NCBI GenBank assembly: GCA_963791325.1
Contig: CAWBRU010000005.1
Span: forward strand, 372,001-436,000
DNA: 64,000 bases
From: JBEVJK01 sp963791325
Lineage (GTDB): Bacteria > Pseudomonadota > Alphaproteobacteria > Rhizobiales > Rhizobiaceae
Direction of reading: 5' to 3'
Notes under the pieces: model-generated
Seen by the model: only the letters and a program-made list of their open reading frames with translations
What the model was told of the DNA's origin: nothing
Database searches by the model: none
In this document: one piece after another, positions 56,034 to 64,000 of the stretch
Layout of the letters: every line of letters begins with the position of its first letter
Numbering within the stretch: position 1 is the stretch's first letter
Position numbers and translations under genes: made by a program

Positions 56034-56939
56034 TCAGGCGCTGGCCAGCAAGGCCTCGACCTCGCGGCTCGCCTGCGCCAGGATCCAGCCTTTGACCGTG
56101 CGCACGACATTGCCCTTCGAGAGCTGGCTGTCGGTCAAATAATAGGTCCACGGGCTGGACGCCCTGACCGGGAACGGCTCGACCAGCAGGCCTCGCCGCA
56201 GATAGGTGCGCGCCAACGAATATTGAGTGGCGACACAGCCGGCGCCCATCGCCGCCAGCTCCAGCGCGATGTTGGAGGCGTTGGTGGTGATCCCCTTCTC
56301 GTAATCGGTGATCTCGATGCCGAGCGCATCGGCCATGCATTGCCAGTATTCCTGGCGGCCGTGGACATGGATCCAGTCGAGGGCGAGCAGGTCGCGCGGC
56401 GTTCGTGGACGGTTCGATCCGTCAAGCAGCGCCGGGGCGCAGAGCAAGGCCAGCTGGTCGTTCCACAGCGGCACGCCGGCCGGCGGGCGGTCGTCGAAGC
56501 GCCGCGTCGAAATGGTGATGTCGGCGATCTGCTCGCTCAAATCCTCCCAGATGGTGCCGTGGAGGACAACCTCGATGTCGGGATGGCGCTTGCGGAACGC
56601 CGCCATGCATTCGGCCAGCCAGTTCTCGGCGAGGCTCATCGGGCAGGAGATGACCACGGTCTTGTTGCGGGCCGAGGCGACGATCGCTTCGGTCGCGTGG
56701 TCGATCTGGTCGAGCGCCTGGCGCAGCGTCGGCAGAAACGCTTCGCCCATCTCGGTGAGCTTGAGGCTGCGAGGATAGCGCACGAACAGCTGGCGGCCGA
56801 GATAGTGCTCCAGGGCACGGACATGATTGGAGACGGCCGCCTGGGTGTAGCCGAGCTCCTGCGCAGCCAAGGTGAAGCTCAGATGCCTGGCCGAGCACTC
56901 GAAGGAACGGATGTAGTTGAGCGGGGGCGGCGGCTTCAT
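56034..56939 (-). CDS. LysR-family regulator (GcvA-like group)
   Basis: A 301-residue LysR protein. HTH near residues 18-45 (LSFTLAAQELGYTQAAVSNH, VRALEHYLGRQLFVRYPRSL), then a type 2 binding domain with TVVISCPMSLAENWLAECMA and ALDWIHVHGRQEYWQCMADA. The opening MKPPPPLNYIRSFECSARHL is typical of the GcvA/AmpR group. It is divergent from the MmgE/PrpD gene (130 bp between), so it probably controls the 57-63 kb catabolic cluster. Effector unknown. Its stop is 4 bp from the Gfo/Idh stop. Confidence 0.92.
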   Translation of the reverse strand: MKPPPPLNYIRSFECSARHLSFTLAAQELGYTQAAVSNHVRALEHYLGRQLFVRYPRSLKLTEMGEAFLPTLRQALDQIDHATEAIVASARNKTVVISCPMSLAENWLAECMAAFRKRHPDIEVVLHGTIWEDLSEQIADITISTRRFDDRPPAGVPLWNDQLALLCAPALLDGSNRPRTPRDLLALDWIHVHGRQEYWQCMADALGIEITDYEKGITTNASNIALELAAMGAGCVATQYSLARTYLRRGLLVEPFPVRASSPWTYYLTDSQLSKGNVVRTVKGWILAQASREVEALLASA

Positions 56940-57069
56940 CCTGAGGGCTTCCGCGGCGCGCGAGACGGCGGCCGGTCCTCATTGGTAGCGGCAGCCGGCG
57001 GTGACATCAATTTTTTTGGGCAATGGCGCCGATCTTATTACGTGAAACGCCCATGAGGCGGAATTATTC

Positions 57070-58509
57070 ATGGGTGGGTCAGGCAAGATGAGGTGCCGAA
57101 TGGCGCAGACGGACCCGCGGACCGACGACGCTCCCGCTGCATCGCCTGCGCTGGCCGCGGTCGCAGATTTCGTCCTGCGCCGGCCGGCCCGAACCTTCCC
57201 GCGCGAGGTGCTCGAGGCCGCCGCCTGGCAGCTGCTCGACACGCTCGGGGTGGCGATTGCCGCCGTGCCGACGGCCTCCGGCGTGATCGCACGCGACATT
57301 GCGGCCGAACTTTATGGGGCCGGGTCGGCCCGGCACCGTGCCCGGATGATGTTCGACGGCCGTGCCGTCAGCCAAGCCGGCGCCGCGTTCGCGCTGGCCA
57401 CGCAGATCGACAATCTCGACGGTCACGATGGCTACAGCCCGACCAAGGGCCATGTCGGGGTGGTCGTTGTGCCGGCGCTCGCGGCCCTTGCCGAAGGCTT
57501 GCCCGAGCTCGGCGGGGTGGAAGCTCTGGCGGCACTCGCCGTCGGCTACGAGATCGCTGGCCGGGCCGGCACCGCGCTGCACGCCACAGCCTGCGATTAC
57601 CACACCTCCGGTGCCTGGAACGGACTCGGCGTCGCCGCAATGGCGGCGCGGCTCTGGGACCTGGACGACAATCAGCTGCGCCAGGCTCTCGGCATTGCCG
57701 AATATCATGGTCCGCGCAGCCAGATGATGCGCGAGATCGCCAACCCGACGATGCTGCATGACGGCTCCGGCGTCGGCGCGCTGAATGGCCTGACGGCGGC
57801 GGTGCTCGCCCTTCACGGCTTTGCAGGCGCCCCGGCCATCACCGTCGAAACCGCCGACGTTGCCGGCCACTGGGCGGATCTCGGCAGCTTCTGGCAGACC
57901 AGGCACCAGTACATCAAGCCTTATCCGATCTGCCGCTGGGCACACGCGGCCATCGACGCCACGCGGGCGCTGATGCTTGCCCATGATCTCGACGCGGCCG
58001 ACATTGCGCGGCTTCGGGTGAACAGTTTCGGCCATGCCGCGGAGCTCTTTCGCGGCATGCCCGACACCACCTCGAAAGCCCAATACAGCCTGCCGTTTGC
58101 GGTGGCGGCCTACGTGCTCAACGGCCGCATCGGCGTTGAGCACATCACCGGCGCAGGCCTTGCAGACCCGGCAGCGGCCGCCTTCCTGGACCGCATCGAG
58201 GTGCATGAAGCCGCTCGCCACAGCAGCCGGTTTCCTGAAGGGCGGTGGGCCGACGTCGAGATCGTCACCACGGATGGCCGGTTGCTGGCATCGGGCGACG
58301 TGCACGCGCGGGGCGGGCCGGAGGCGCCGCTCAGCCGTGCCGACATCCTCGACAAGTTCCGCGAATTCGCGTCGCCGGTGGTAGGCGAGGGGCGCGCGGA
58401 CGCGCTCCGCGACGCGGTGCTCGGCCTTGCTGAGGAAGGCAGCCGCTTCGCCGCAGTCGCTGGCTTGCTCTACGATGCGCCGGCAGGCATTCGACGATAT
58501 GCCGCCTAG
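57070..58509 (+). CDS. MmgE/PrpD-family protein
   Basis: A 479-residue protein of the 2-methylcitrate-dehydratase fold. Landmarks: REVLEAAAWQLLDTLGVAIA near residue 43-62, DNLDGHDGYSPTKGHVGVVV, ACDYHTSGAWNGLGVAAMAA, and HQYIKPYPICRWAHAAIDAT in the second half. The family removes water from hydroxy-tricarboxylic acids but includes isomerases and many unassigned members, so the substrate is open. In-frame ATGs at 57088 and 57100 could also serve; a GGCGGA lies before 57070. First gene of the run with the DapA-like and dehydrogenase genes. Confidence 0.9.
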   Translation: MGGSGKMRCRMAQTDPRTDDAPAASPALAAVADFVLRRPARTFPREVLEAAAWQLLDTLGVAIAAVPTASGVIARDIAAELYGAGSARHRARMMFDGRAVSQAGAAFALATQIDNLDGHDGYSPTKGHVGVVVVPALAALAEGLPELGGVEALAALAVGYEIAGRAGTALHATACDYHTSGAWNGLGVAAMAARLWDLDDNQLRQALGIAEYHGPRSQMMREIANPTMLHDGSGVGALNGLTAAVLALHGFAGAPAITVETADVAGHWADLGSFWQTRHQYIKPYPICRWAHAAIDATRALMLAHDLDAADIARLRVNSFGHAAELFRGMPDTTSKAQYSLPFAVAAYVLNGRIGVEHITGAGLADPAAAAFLDRIEVHEAARHSSRFPEGRWADVEIVTTDGRLLASGDVHARGGPEAPLSRADILDKFREFASPVVGEGRADALRDAVLGLAEEGSRFAAVAGLLYDAPAGIRRYAA

Positions 58510-58712
58510 CCCACTCACATCCGCGCTCGCGCGATGCCGTCGGGCGAGCGAGGGCATCTCGGCCGCAAATTTTTCGGCCGACGCCAAGGGCGCGTTGAGG
58601 AGGGCGCCTTCGACATCTTGTTCGACGTGTCGGCTTCGGCCTATCTGACGTCGGCCGTCCAGGCGGCCGCCGAGCCCCCCGGCGAACGCGCCGATCCATG
58701 CGGAGACAACCA

Positions 58713-59639
58713 GTGACGACATCTTTTCGAGGCGTAATCGCGCCGATCCTTACCCCGTTCGAAGACGACGGCCGCATCGCGCGCGACCTCTATGTCGGGC
58801 ATGCGCGCTGGGTGCTCGACCAAGGGGCGCATTTCCTGTCGCCGTTCGGCACCACCGGCGAGGCGCTTTCGGTGGGCCTCGCCGAGCGCAAGGCGGCGCT
58901 GGGATGGCTGGTCGAGGCCGGCATCGCGCCGGAGCGGCTGATGCCGGGGACGGGGGTGACGGCGCTACCCGAAACCGTCGAGCTCACCCGCCACGCCCTC
59001 GGCCTCGGCGCGGCGGCGGTGATGGTGCTGCCGTCGTTCTTCTATCGCCAGGCCGGTGACGAGGGCCAGGCGCGCTATTTCACCGCGCTGGTCGAGACGG
59101 TCGCCGACCCTGCGCTGAAGGTGATCCTCTATCACATCCCGCAGAACTCCGGCGTGCCGGTATCGCCGGCACTCGCCGCCCGGCTGAGCGCTCGGTTTCC
59201 GGACCAGGTGGTCGCCTACAAGGACAGCGGCGGGGCGTTCGACAACACGCTTGCGGTGATCGCCGCAGCGCCCCGGCTGGCCGTCTTCCCGAGCTCGGAG
59301 GGCCAGCTCACCGCCGGGCTCGCGGCGGGCGGCGCCGGCTGCATCTCGGCTTCAGTCAACCTCAATGCGCGCGCCATCCGGGCGGTTTTCGACGGCGCCG
59401 AAGCCGGCCGCGACGTGGCCGGGCTCGACGCCGGCATCAAGGCGTTCCGCAAGGCGGTCGAGGCAGCCGGGCTGATCGGCGGGATGAAGGCAGCGCTTGC
59501 GGTGCGAACCGGCGACCGGCGCTGGCTCAATCTGCGGCCGCCCCACGACAACACGACCCTGGCCGCCGGCGCGGCCCTGCTCGAGGCGCTCGGAGCGGCG
59601 GCCTCGGCGCTTCCGGGCGCGGCGCGAGCCGTCGCCTGA
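58713..59639 (+). CDS. DapA-family aldolase/lyase
   Basis: A 308-residue (beta/alpha)8 class I aldolase-type protein. FSPFGTTGEALSVGLAERKA holds the GTTGE substrate-carboxylate loop, ILYHIPQNSGVPVSPALAAR the Tyr region, and VVAYKDSGGAFDNTLAVIAA the Schiff-base Lys. So it acts on a 2-oxo acid, splitting or condensing pyruvate, but need not make dihydrodipicolinate. CGGAGA six bases before GTG 58713 supports that start over ATG 58698. Its TGA overlaps the next ATG (TGATG). Cluster place suggests catabolism. Confidence 0.9.
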   Translation: MTTSFRGVIAPILTPFEDDGRIARDLYVGHARWVLDQGAHFLSPFGTTGEALSVGLAERKAALGWLVEAGIAPERLMPGTGVTALPETVELTRHALGLGAAAVMVLPSFFYRQAGDEGQARYFTALVETVADPALKVILYHIPQNSGVPVSPALAARLSARFPDQVVAYKDSGGAFDNTLAVIAAAPRLAVFPSSEGQLTAGLAAGGAGCISASVNLNARAIRAVFDGAEAGRDVAGLDAGIKAFRKAVEAAGLIGGMKAALAVRTGDRRWLNLRPPHDNTTLAAGAALLEALGAAASALPGAARAVA

Positions 59640-60607
59640 TGCGCAACAGCCCCGCGGTGATCGTCCACAGCGACCATCCGGAGGCCGCACTGGCGGAGCT
59701 CAGACAGCGCCATCCGGAGTTCGCCTTCAGCGGCTGCGACAGCTATGCGGGGCTGCCGGAAGCCGTCGCCGAGGCCGAGGCTCGGATTGTCTATACAATT
59801 CGCTTCGCCGGCTCGCCGGGCTACCCGCGCCAGGCCTTGGTCGACAGCCCGACCGTCAAATGGGTGGCGGTCGGTGGTTCAGGCACGGACCATCTCAGGC
59901 CCTGGGATCCGGCCAGGGTCACCGTCACCAACGCCGCCGGCGTCGCCGCCGACATGATGGCGGAATATGCGCTCGGCATGATGCTGGCGTTTACGCTCGG
60001 CCTCCCGCGCTTCGGCCGGGCGCAGCGGGCCCGGCAATGGATCGACGGCAAGGTCGAGCCGATCGAAGGCAAGACGCTGCTGATCGTCGGGCTGGGCAAG
60101 ACCGGCCAGGCGACGGCGCGGCGTGCCAAGGCCTTGGGCGTGGCGACGCTCGGCGTGCGTGCCCGCCCGCAGCCGACCGCCTGCGTCGACGAGGTGCATG
60201 GCGTCGCCGATCTTCCCGGCCTGTGGCCGCGCGCCGATTTCGTTCTCTGTTCGGTGCCGCTTACCGAAGAGACCCGCGGCCTGATCGGCGCGGCGGCTTT
60301 TGCCGCGATGAAACCGTCGGCCGTGCTGATCGACGTGTCGCGCGGCGGCATCGTTGCAGAGGCGGCGCTGCTCGACGCGCTGAGCTCCAACCGGATCAAG
60401 GGCGCCGCACTCGACGTCTTCGCGACCGAGCCGCTGCCGGCCGGCCACCCGCTATGGGGCTTGGACAACGTCCTCATCACTCCGCACTGCTCCGCCGTCT
60501 ACGACGGCTGGGAGGCAAGATCGGTGCGGCTGTTTTCCGACAATCTCAGCCGCTATTGCGCCGGACGGCCGCTCGCCAATGTCGTCGACCCGGTGCGCGG
60601 CTACTGA
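59639..60607 (+). CDS. D-isomer-specific 2-hydroxyacid dehydrogenase
   Basis: A 322-residue NAD-dependent dehydrogenase. The cofactor loop is TLLIVGLGKTGQATARRAKA near 140-160. The catalytic Arg, Glu and His regions can be placed: SVPLTEETRGLIGAAAFAAM and VLIDVSRGGIVAEAALLDAL (Arg), LDVFATEPLPAGHPLW (Glu) and VLITPHCSAVYDGW (His). Probably reduces or oxidises a 2-hydroxy/2-oxo acid made in the same cluster. Coupled to the DapA-like gene by TGATG. Confidence 0.93.
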   Translation: MRNSPAVIVHSDHPEAALAELRQRHPEFAFSGCDSYAGLPEAVAEAEARIVYTIRFAGSPGYPRQALVDSPTVKWVAVGGSGTDHLRPWDPARVTVTNAAGVAADMMAEYALGMMLAFTLGLPRFGRAQRARQWIDGKVEPIEGKTLLIVGLGKTGQATARRAKALGVATLGVRARPQPTACVDEVHGVADLPGLWPRADFVLCSVPLTEETRGLIGAAAFAAMKPSAVLIDVSRGGIVAEAALLDALSSNRIKGAALDVFATEPLPAGHPLWGLDNVLITPHCSAVYDGWEARSVRLFSDNLSRYCAGRPLANVVDPVRGY

Positions 60608-60625
60608 CACAGCGAGGAGTGTGGG

Positions 60626-62167
60626 ATGTCGCAGGAAAGACGCAGCGGCGGACGCCGCTCCAAGGCGGCGGGACGGAGCGGCGGCGGGATCCCGCAGCTG
60701 CCCTGGCAACGGGTGAGAAATCCGTACGCGCCGATGGACATCCTCGATCCGGAGCGGATGGAGACGCTGCACCGGACTTCGATGCGGATCCTCTCCGAGC
60801 TCGGCATCCGGGTGATGAGCGCGCGCGTCATGGACATCTTTCAGGAAGCGGGGGCGCTTGTCGACCGCGACGAGAGCACCATCCGGATCGACGAGAGCCT
60901 GGTCGAAGAGGCGCTGAAAAGCGCGCCGCCGCGCTTCACCTTGACCGCCCGCAATCCGGCCAAGCAGCTCGGCATCGGCGGCGACGAGATGGTGTTCGGG
61001 CTGGTCGCCGGACCGCCCAATGTGCATGACCGGATCCGCGGCCGGCGCAGCGGCAACCTGCCCGACTATGAGGATTTCATCCGCCTCGCGCATCACTTCA
61101 ACGCCATCCACATCATCGGCAACCAGGTCGTGGCGCCGATGGAATTGCCGGCCAATTCGCGCCATCTCGACACCTACCGGGCCAATCTCACACTGTCGGA
61201 CCGGTGCTTCCATGTCAGCGCGATCGGCCGCGGCAGGGCGCTCGACGGGGTTGAAATGATGGCGATCTCGCGGGGCATCACGCTCGAGGAGATGCGGGCC
61301 TCGCCGGGCGTGATCACGATCATTTCCGTCAACTCGCCGCGGCTGTTCGACGAGGCGATGGCCGATGGCCTCATCGCCATGGCCGAGCACGGCCAGCCGG
61401 TGACGGTGACGCCGTTCACGCTGATGGGCGCGATGACGCCGGTGACCTTGGCCGCCGCGCTCGCCCAGCAGAATGCCGAAGCGCTGTTCGGGGTGACGCT
61501 CACCCAGCTCGTCAGCCCCGGCGCGCCGGTGATGTATGGCGCCTTCACCTCCAATGTCGACATGCGCTCCGGCGCCCCGGCGTTCGGCACGCCGGAAAAT
61601 ACCAAGGCCAACATCATCGCCGGCCAGCTCGCCCGCCGCTACCGGCTGCCCTACCGCACCTCGAACGCCAATGCCTCCAACGCGGTCGACCTGCAGGCGG
61701 CGTATGAGACGGAGATGGCGACCTGGGGCGCGGTGCTCGGCGGCGCCAATATGATCTACCACGCCGCGGGCTGGCTCGAAGGCGGGCTGACCGCCTCGTT
61801 CGAGAAGCTCGTGCTCGACGTCGAGATCCTGCAGAACATGATGGAGTTCCTGAAGCCGGTACCGTTCGACGAGGACGACCTCGGCTTCGATGCGATCAAG
61901 GCGGTGCCGACCGGCGGCCACTTCTTCGGCTCGGAGCATACCATGGCCCGCTACGAGACGGCCTTCTACCGGCCGATGCTGTCGAACTGGCAGAACTACG
62001 GCAGCTGGCAGGAGGCCGGCGGCCATGACGCGCTGGAGCGGGCCACCGAGATTTGGCAGCAGGCGCTGCGCGACTATCAGGAGCCGGTGCTCGACCCGGC
62101 GATCCGCGAGGAGCTCGACGCCTATGTCGCCCGCCGCCGCGAGGAGATCGGCGCCGGCGAGCCCTGA
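60626..62167 (+). CDS. Trimethylamine methyltransferase (MttB) family protein, non-pyrrolysine type
   Basis: A 513-residue TIM-barrel protein of the MttB superfamily. After an Arg/Gly-rich start come NPYAPMDILDPERMETLHRT, ILSELGIRVMSARVMDIFQE, FTLTARNPAKQLGIGGDEMV, VTPFTLMGAMTPVTLAAALA, VMYGAFTSNVDMRSGAPAFG and MIYHAAGWLEGGLTASFEKL. No stop codon breaks the frame, so no pyrrolysine is encoded. Non-Pyl members include MtgB, a glycine betaine:corrinoid methyltransferase; a cognate corrinoid protein is absent from the window. Substrate is probably a quaternary or tertiary amine or a betaine. GAGGAG before the ATG. Third gene after the DapA-like one. Confidence 0.92.
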   Translation: MSQERRSGGRRSKAAGRSGGGIPQLPWQRVRNPYAPMDILDPERMETLHRTSMRILSELGIRVMSARVMDIFQEAGALVDRDESTIRIDESLVEEALKSAPPRFTLTARNPAKQLGIGGDEMVFGLVAGPPNVHDRIRGRRSGNLPDYEDFIRLAHHFNAIHIIGNQVVAPMELPANSRHLDTYRANLTLSDRCFHVSAIGRGRALDGVEMMAISRGITLEEMRASPGVITIISVNSPRLFDEAMADGLIAMAEHGQPVTVTPFTLMGAMTPVTLAAALAQQNAEALFGVTLTQLVSPGAPVMYGAFTSNVDMRSGAPAFGTPENTKANIIAGQLARRYRLPYRTSNANASNAVDLQAAYETEMATWGAVLGGANMIYHAAGWLEGGLTASFEKLVLDVEILQNMMEFLKPVPFDEDDLGFDAIKAVPTGGHFFGSEHTMARYETAFYRPMLSNWQNYGSWQEAGGHDALERATEIWQQALRDYQEPVLDPAIREELDAYVARRREEIGAGEP

Positions 62168-62204
62168 TACCCGCATCACTCAACACAGCAAAAGGAGGAA
62201 GCGC

Positions 62205-63113
62205 ATGACCTCACTCAAGCTGGCTTTGGCCCTGTCCGCCCTGGCGCTCGCCAGTTCGGCGGCCGCCGCTGCCGAGACCAAGGTGCTCAATGACGACGCT
62301 TGGTTCGCCGAAGGTCCGATCTGGTACAAGGACAAGCTCTACTACGTCGAATACGGCCGCGGCACGGTGATGACCTGGGACGGCAAGACCAACACCGTGT
62401 TCTGGAAGCAGGATGGCTGCGGGCCATCCGCCGTGGTACCGACCCGGACGGGCGAATTCGTCGTCACCTGCTACGATTCCAACACGATCGGCCGGATCTC
62501 GGCCGACGGCAAGACGCTGCCGCCCTACGACAAGGACACGGACGGGAAGGGCTTCGTCGGACCGAACGACTTCGCCCCGGACAAGAAGGGCGGCATCTAC
62601 TTCACCGGCTCGGGCAAGGGCGGCCCGCTGATCGACGCATCCGCCTACTATATCGGCCCGGAGGGGAAGGTGAAACTGGTAGCGGACGACCTGCACAACG
62701 CCAACGGCCTCGCTCTCTCCAACGACGGCAAGACGCTCTATCTGATCGAGACCGAGGACAACCGCCTCATCGAATTCGACGTCAAGGATGACGCCAGCCT
62801 CGCCAACCGGCGCGTCTTCCTGAAGCTCGACGATCTCTTCCCCGGCGCGCCCCATATTTGGCCGGACGGCGTCAAGATCGACTCCAAAGGCGAGATTTAT
62901 ATCGGCCAGAGCCCACGCTCGCTCGATGCACCGGGCAAGATCATCGTCGTCGACAGCGACGGCAAGCTGTTGCGCACCATCGCGGTGCCGTCGCCGTCGA
63001 TGCCCAACTTCGCCTTCAGCCCGGACGAGAAGACGCTCTACGTCATGGCCCTTGACCAGATCGACAAGGCGCCGTGGCACGGCAAGGTCTACGCCGTGCC
63101 GAACCGGAACTGA
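62205..63113 (+). CDS. Secreted SMP-30/gluconolactonase-like protein
   Basis: A 302-residue protein with signal peptide MTSLKLALALSALALASSAA, then AAAETKVLNDDAWFAEGPIW. The six-bladed propeller shows in repeats such as LYYVEYGRGTVMTWDGKTNT, VGPNDFAPDKKGGIYFTGSG, HNANGLALSNDGKTLYLIET and SPDEKTLYVMALDQ. Metal ligands expected from the SMP-30 group are the Glu in FAEGPIW, the Asn of GPNDF and NANGLAL, and an Asp near WPDGVKID. It would act as a lactonase in the periplasm. AAGGAGGA before the ATG. Last gene of the plus-strand cluster. Confidence 0.9.
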   Translation: MTSLKLALALSALALASSAAAAAETKVLNDDAWFAEGPIWYKDKLYYVEYGRGTVMTWDGKTNTVFWKQDGCGPSAVVPTRTGEFVVTCYDSNTIGRISADGKTLPPYDKDTDGKGFVGPNDFAPDKKGGIYFTGSGKGGPLIDASAYYIGPEGKVKLVADDLHNANGLALSNDGKTLYLIETEDNRLIEFDVKDDASLANRRVFLKLDDLFPGAPHIWPDGVKIDSKGEIYIGQSPRSLDAPGKIIVVDSDGKLLRTIAVPSPSMPNFAFSPDEKTLYVMALDQIDKAPWHGKVYAVPNRN

Positions 63114-63159
63114 GCAGCAGGCGCCGGCTCTCCCCGATCAGGGGTCGAGCCGGCGCGCT

Positions 63160-64000
63160 TCAGCTCTGCCGGGTGACGACGCGTCCCGCCGGCTCGTCCG
63201 CGAGCCGGCCTGCGCCGACGATTGCGCGGCCGGCGAGAAACACCCGCAGGAGCCGCGAGCGAACTTCAAGGCCCTCGAACGGGCTATAGCCGGCGCGTGA
63301 GCGCTGCTCCGCGGCGGTGACCGTGCTCATCTGCCGCGGGTCGAGCACCAAAAGGTCGGCGTCGAAGCCCCGCGCGATCCGGCCCTTGCGCCGACCGAGG
63401 CCGAACCTCTGGGCCGGATTGGCAGAGCACATCCGCACCAGGTCCTGCAGCGTGATCAGGCCTTCGTCGACCAGCTTGAGCATCGTCGCAAGCAGCGTCT
63501 GCAGGCCCGGCATGCCGCCGGGGATGTCGGCGAACGCGGGATAGACGGCCGCTTTCTCGGCCGGGCTGTGCGGCGCATGATCGGTGGCGACGATGTCGAT
63601 CACCCCGTCGCGCAGGGCTTGGCGCAGCGCCTCGACGTCGCCGTGGCCGCGCAGCGGCGGCGAGGCCTTCAAGGCCGCGCCGCGGGTTGCGTAATCCGCG
63701 GCGGTGAAGAACAGGTTCTGCGGGGTGGTCTCGACGCTGGCGTCGGCTAGGTCGCGCAGCCGCCGCCAGGCCGCCACGCCGAGCGCGGAGTTGATCTGGC
63801 GCACATGGATGCGGGCGCCGGTGTCGGCTGCCGCAAGCACGGCGCGGGCCACCCCGCCGGCCTCGGCCAGGGGCGGGCGGCTCGCCAGGAAGGCGGCGAT
63901 GTCGGTGCCGGGCGCTAACCCGGCGCTGCCCGCGAGCAGCGATTGATCGCCGGCGGAGACGCCGACCAGCATGCCGGTGCCGGCGAGCCTGCGCATCGCC
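63160..64000 (-). CDS. Dihydroorotase-like amidohydrolase, C-terminal part (cut by window edge)
   Basis: About 280 residues of a cyclic-amidohydrolase. DIVATDHAPHSPAEK carries the Asp-His metal pair in the form usual for dihydroorotase, where hydantoinases and allantoinases differ; MCSANPAQRFGLGRRKGRIA and GFDADLLVLDP are the C-terminal family blocks. A residue set ARIHVRQINSALGV stands where allantoinases have a metal His. So dihydroorotase, allantoinase or another ring-opening amidase are possible. The frame is open at 64000, so the N-terminus lies beyond; the ATG at 63996 is probably internal. Convergent with the SMP-30-like gene. Confidence 0.88.
   Translation of the reverse strand, partial: AMRRLAGTGMLVGVSAGDQSLLAGSAGLAPGTDIAAFLASRPPLAEAGGVARAVLAAADTGARIHVRQINSALGVAAWRRLRDLADASVETTPQNLFFTAADYATRGAALKASPPLRGHGDVEALRQALRDGVIDIVATDHAPHSPAEKAAVYPAFADIPGGMPGLQTLLATMLKLVDEGLITLQDLVRMCSANPAQRFGLGRRKGRIARGFDADLLVLDPRQMSTVTAAEQRSRAGYSPFEGLEVRSRLLRVFLAGRAIVGAGRLADEPAGRVVTRQS

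Noticed and set aside
60626..62167. MttB homologue as pyrrolysine enzyme
   Set aside because: The frame is open from start to stop with no in-frame TAG inside.

Overview
The window looks like chromosomal DNA of a high-G+C alphaproteobacterium, most likely order Hyphomicrobiales (Rhizobiales). The grounds are a complete gbpR-chvE-gguABC sugar locus, a rhizobial-type RhaD (class II aldolase fused to a short-chain dehydrogenase), a BA14K-family protein, a MarR plus OmpR pair of the PetP/PetR type next to ilvE, and dispersed intergenic repeats of a style common in this order. No tRNA, rRNA, insertion sequence, phage gene or CRISPR array was seen.

Layout. 1-7 kb: housekeeping genes on the minus strand (lgt, MidA-like methyltransferase, pgeF, an M24 peptidase with a frameshift, a lipoprotein, prs, rplY, pth cut by the window edge). 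7-11 kb: UbiK-like, YbjN, CsaA-like and a YHS-type copper P-ATPase behind a CueR-like promoter. 11-14 kb: ilvE, then MarR and response regulator genes. 14-20 kb: gbpR, chvE, gguA, gguB, gguC. 20-27 kb: small genes, a phytochelatin-synthase-like protease, and a rhamnose-type module (kinase, frameshifted DeoR regulator, divergent rhaD). 27-31 kb: sensor kinase, MBL hydrolase, PanE-like reductase, GntR regulator. 31-36 kb: a CUT2 sugar importer. 36-40 kb: BA14K gene, two paralogous cold-shock genes, and between them a tandem array of about 210-bp units. 40-46.5 kb: secreted EF-hand-like protein, uvrB, EamA, flavodoxin-like, unknown gene. 46.7-56 kb: a second CUT2 importer in one operon with an epimerase/isomerase, a mannitol-dehydrogenase-family enzyme and an SDR, plus a divergent frameshifted Gfo/Idh gene. 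56-64 kb: LysR regulator divergent from MmgE/PrpD, DapA-like, 2-hydroxyacid dehydrogenase, MttB-like and SMP-30-like genes, then a convergent partial dihydroorotase-like amidohydrolase.

The main theme is uptake and breakdown of sugars, sugar acids and polyols: three CUT2 importers with nearby kinases, aldolases, dehydrogenases and four kinds of regulator. The items most worth a second look are the tandem array between the two csp genes, the 30-bp element shared by the csp leaders, the catabolic cluster around the MttB homologue, the dispersed intergenic repeat family, and four genes (M24, DeoR, csp, Gfo/Idh) each broken by one small indel. The last pattern may reflect sequence error and should be settled before anyone calls pseudogenes.
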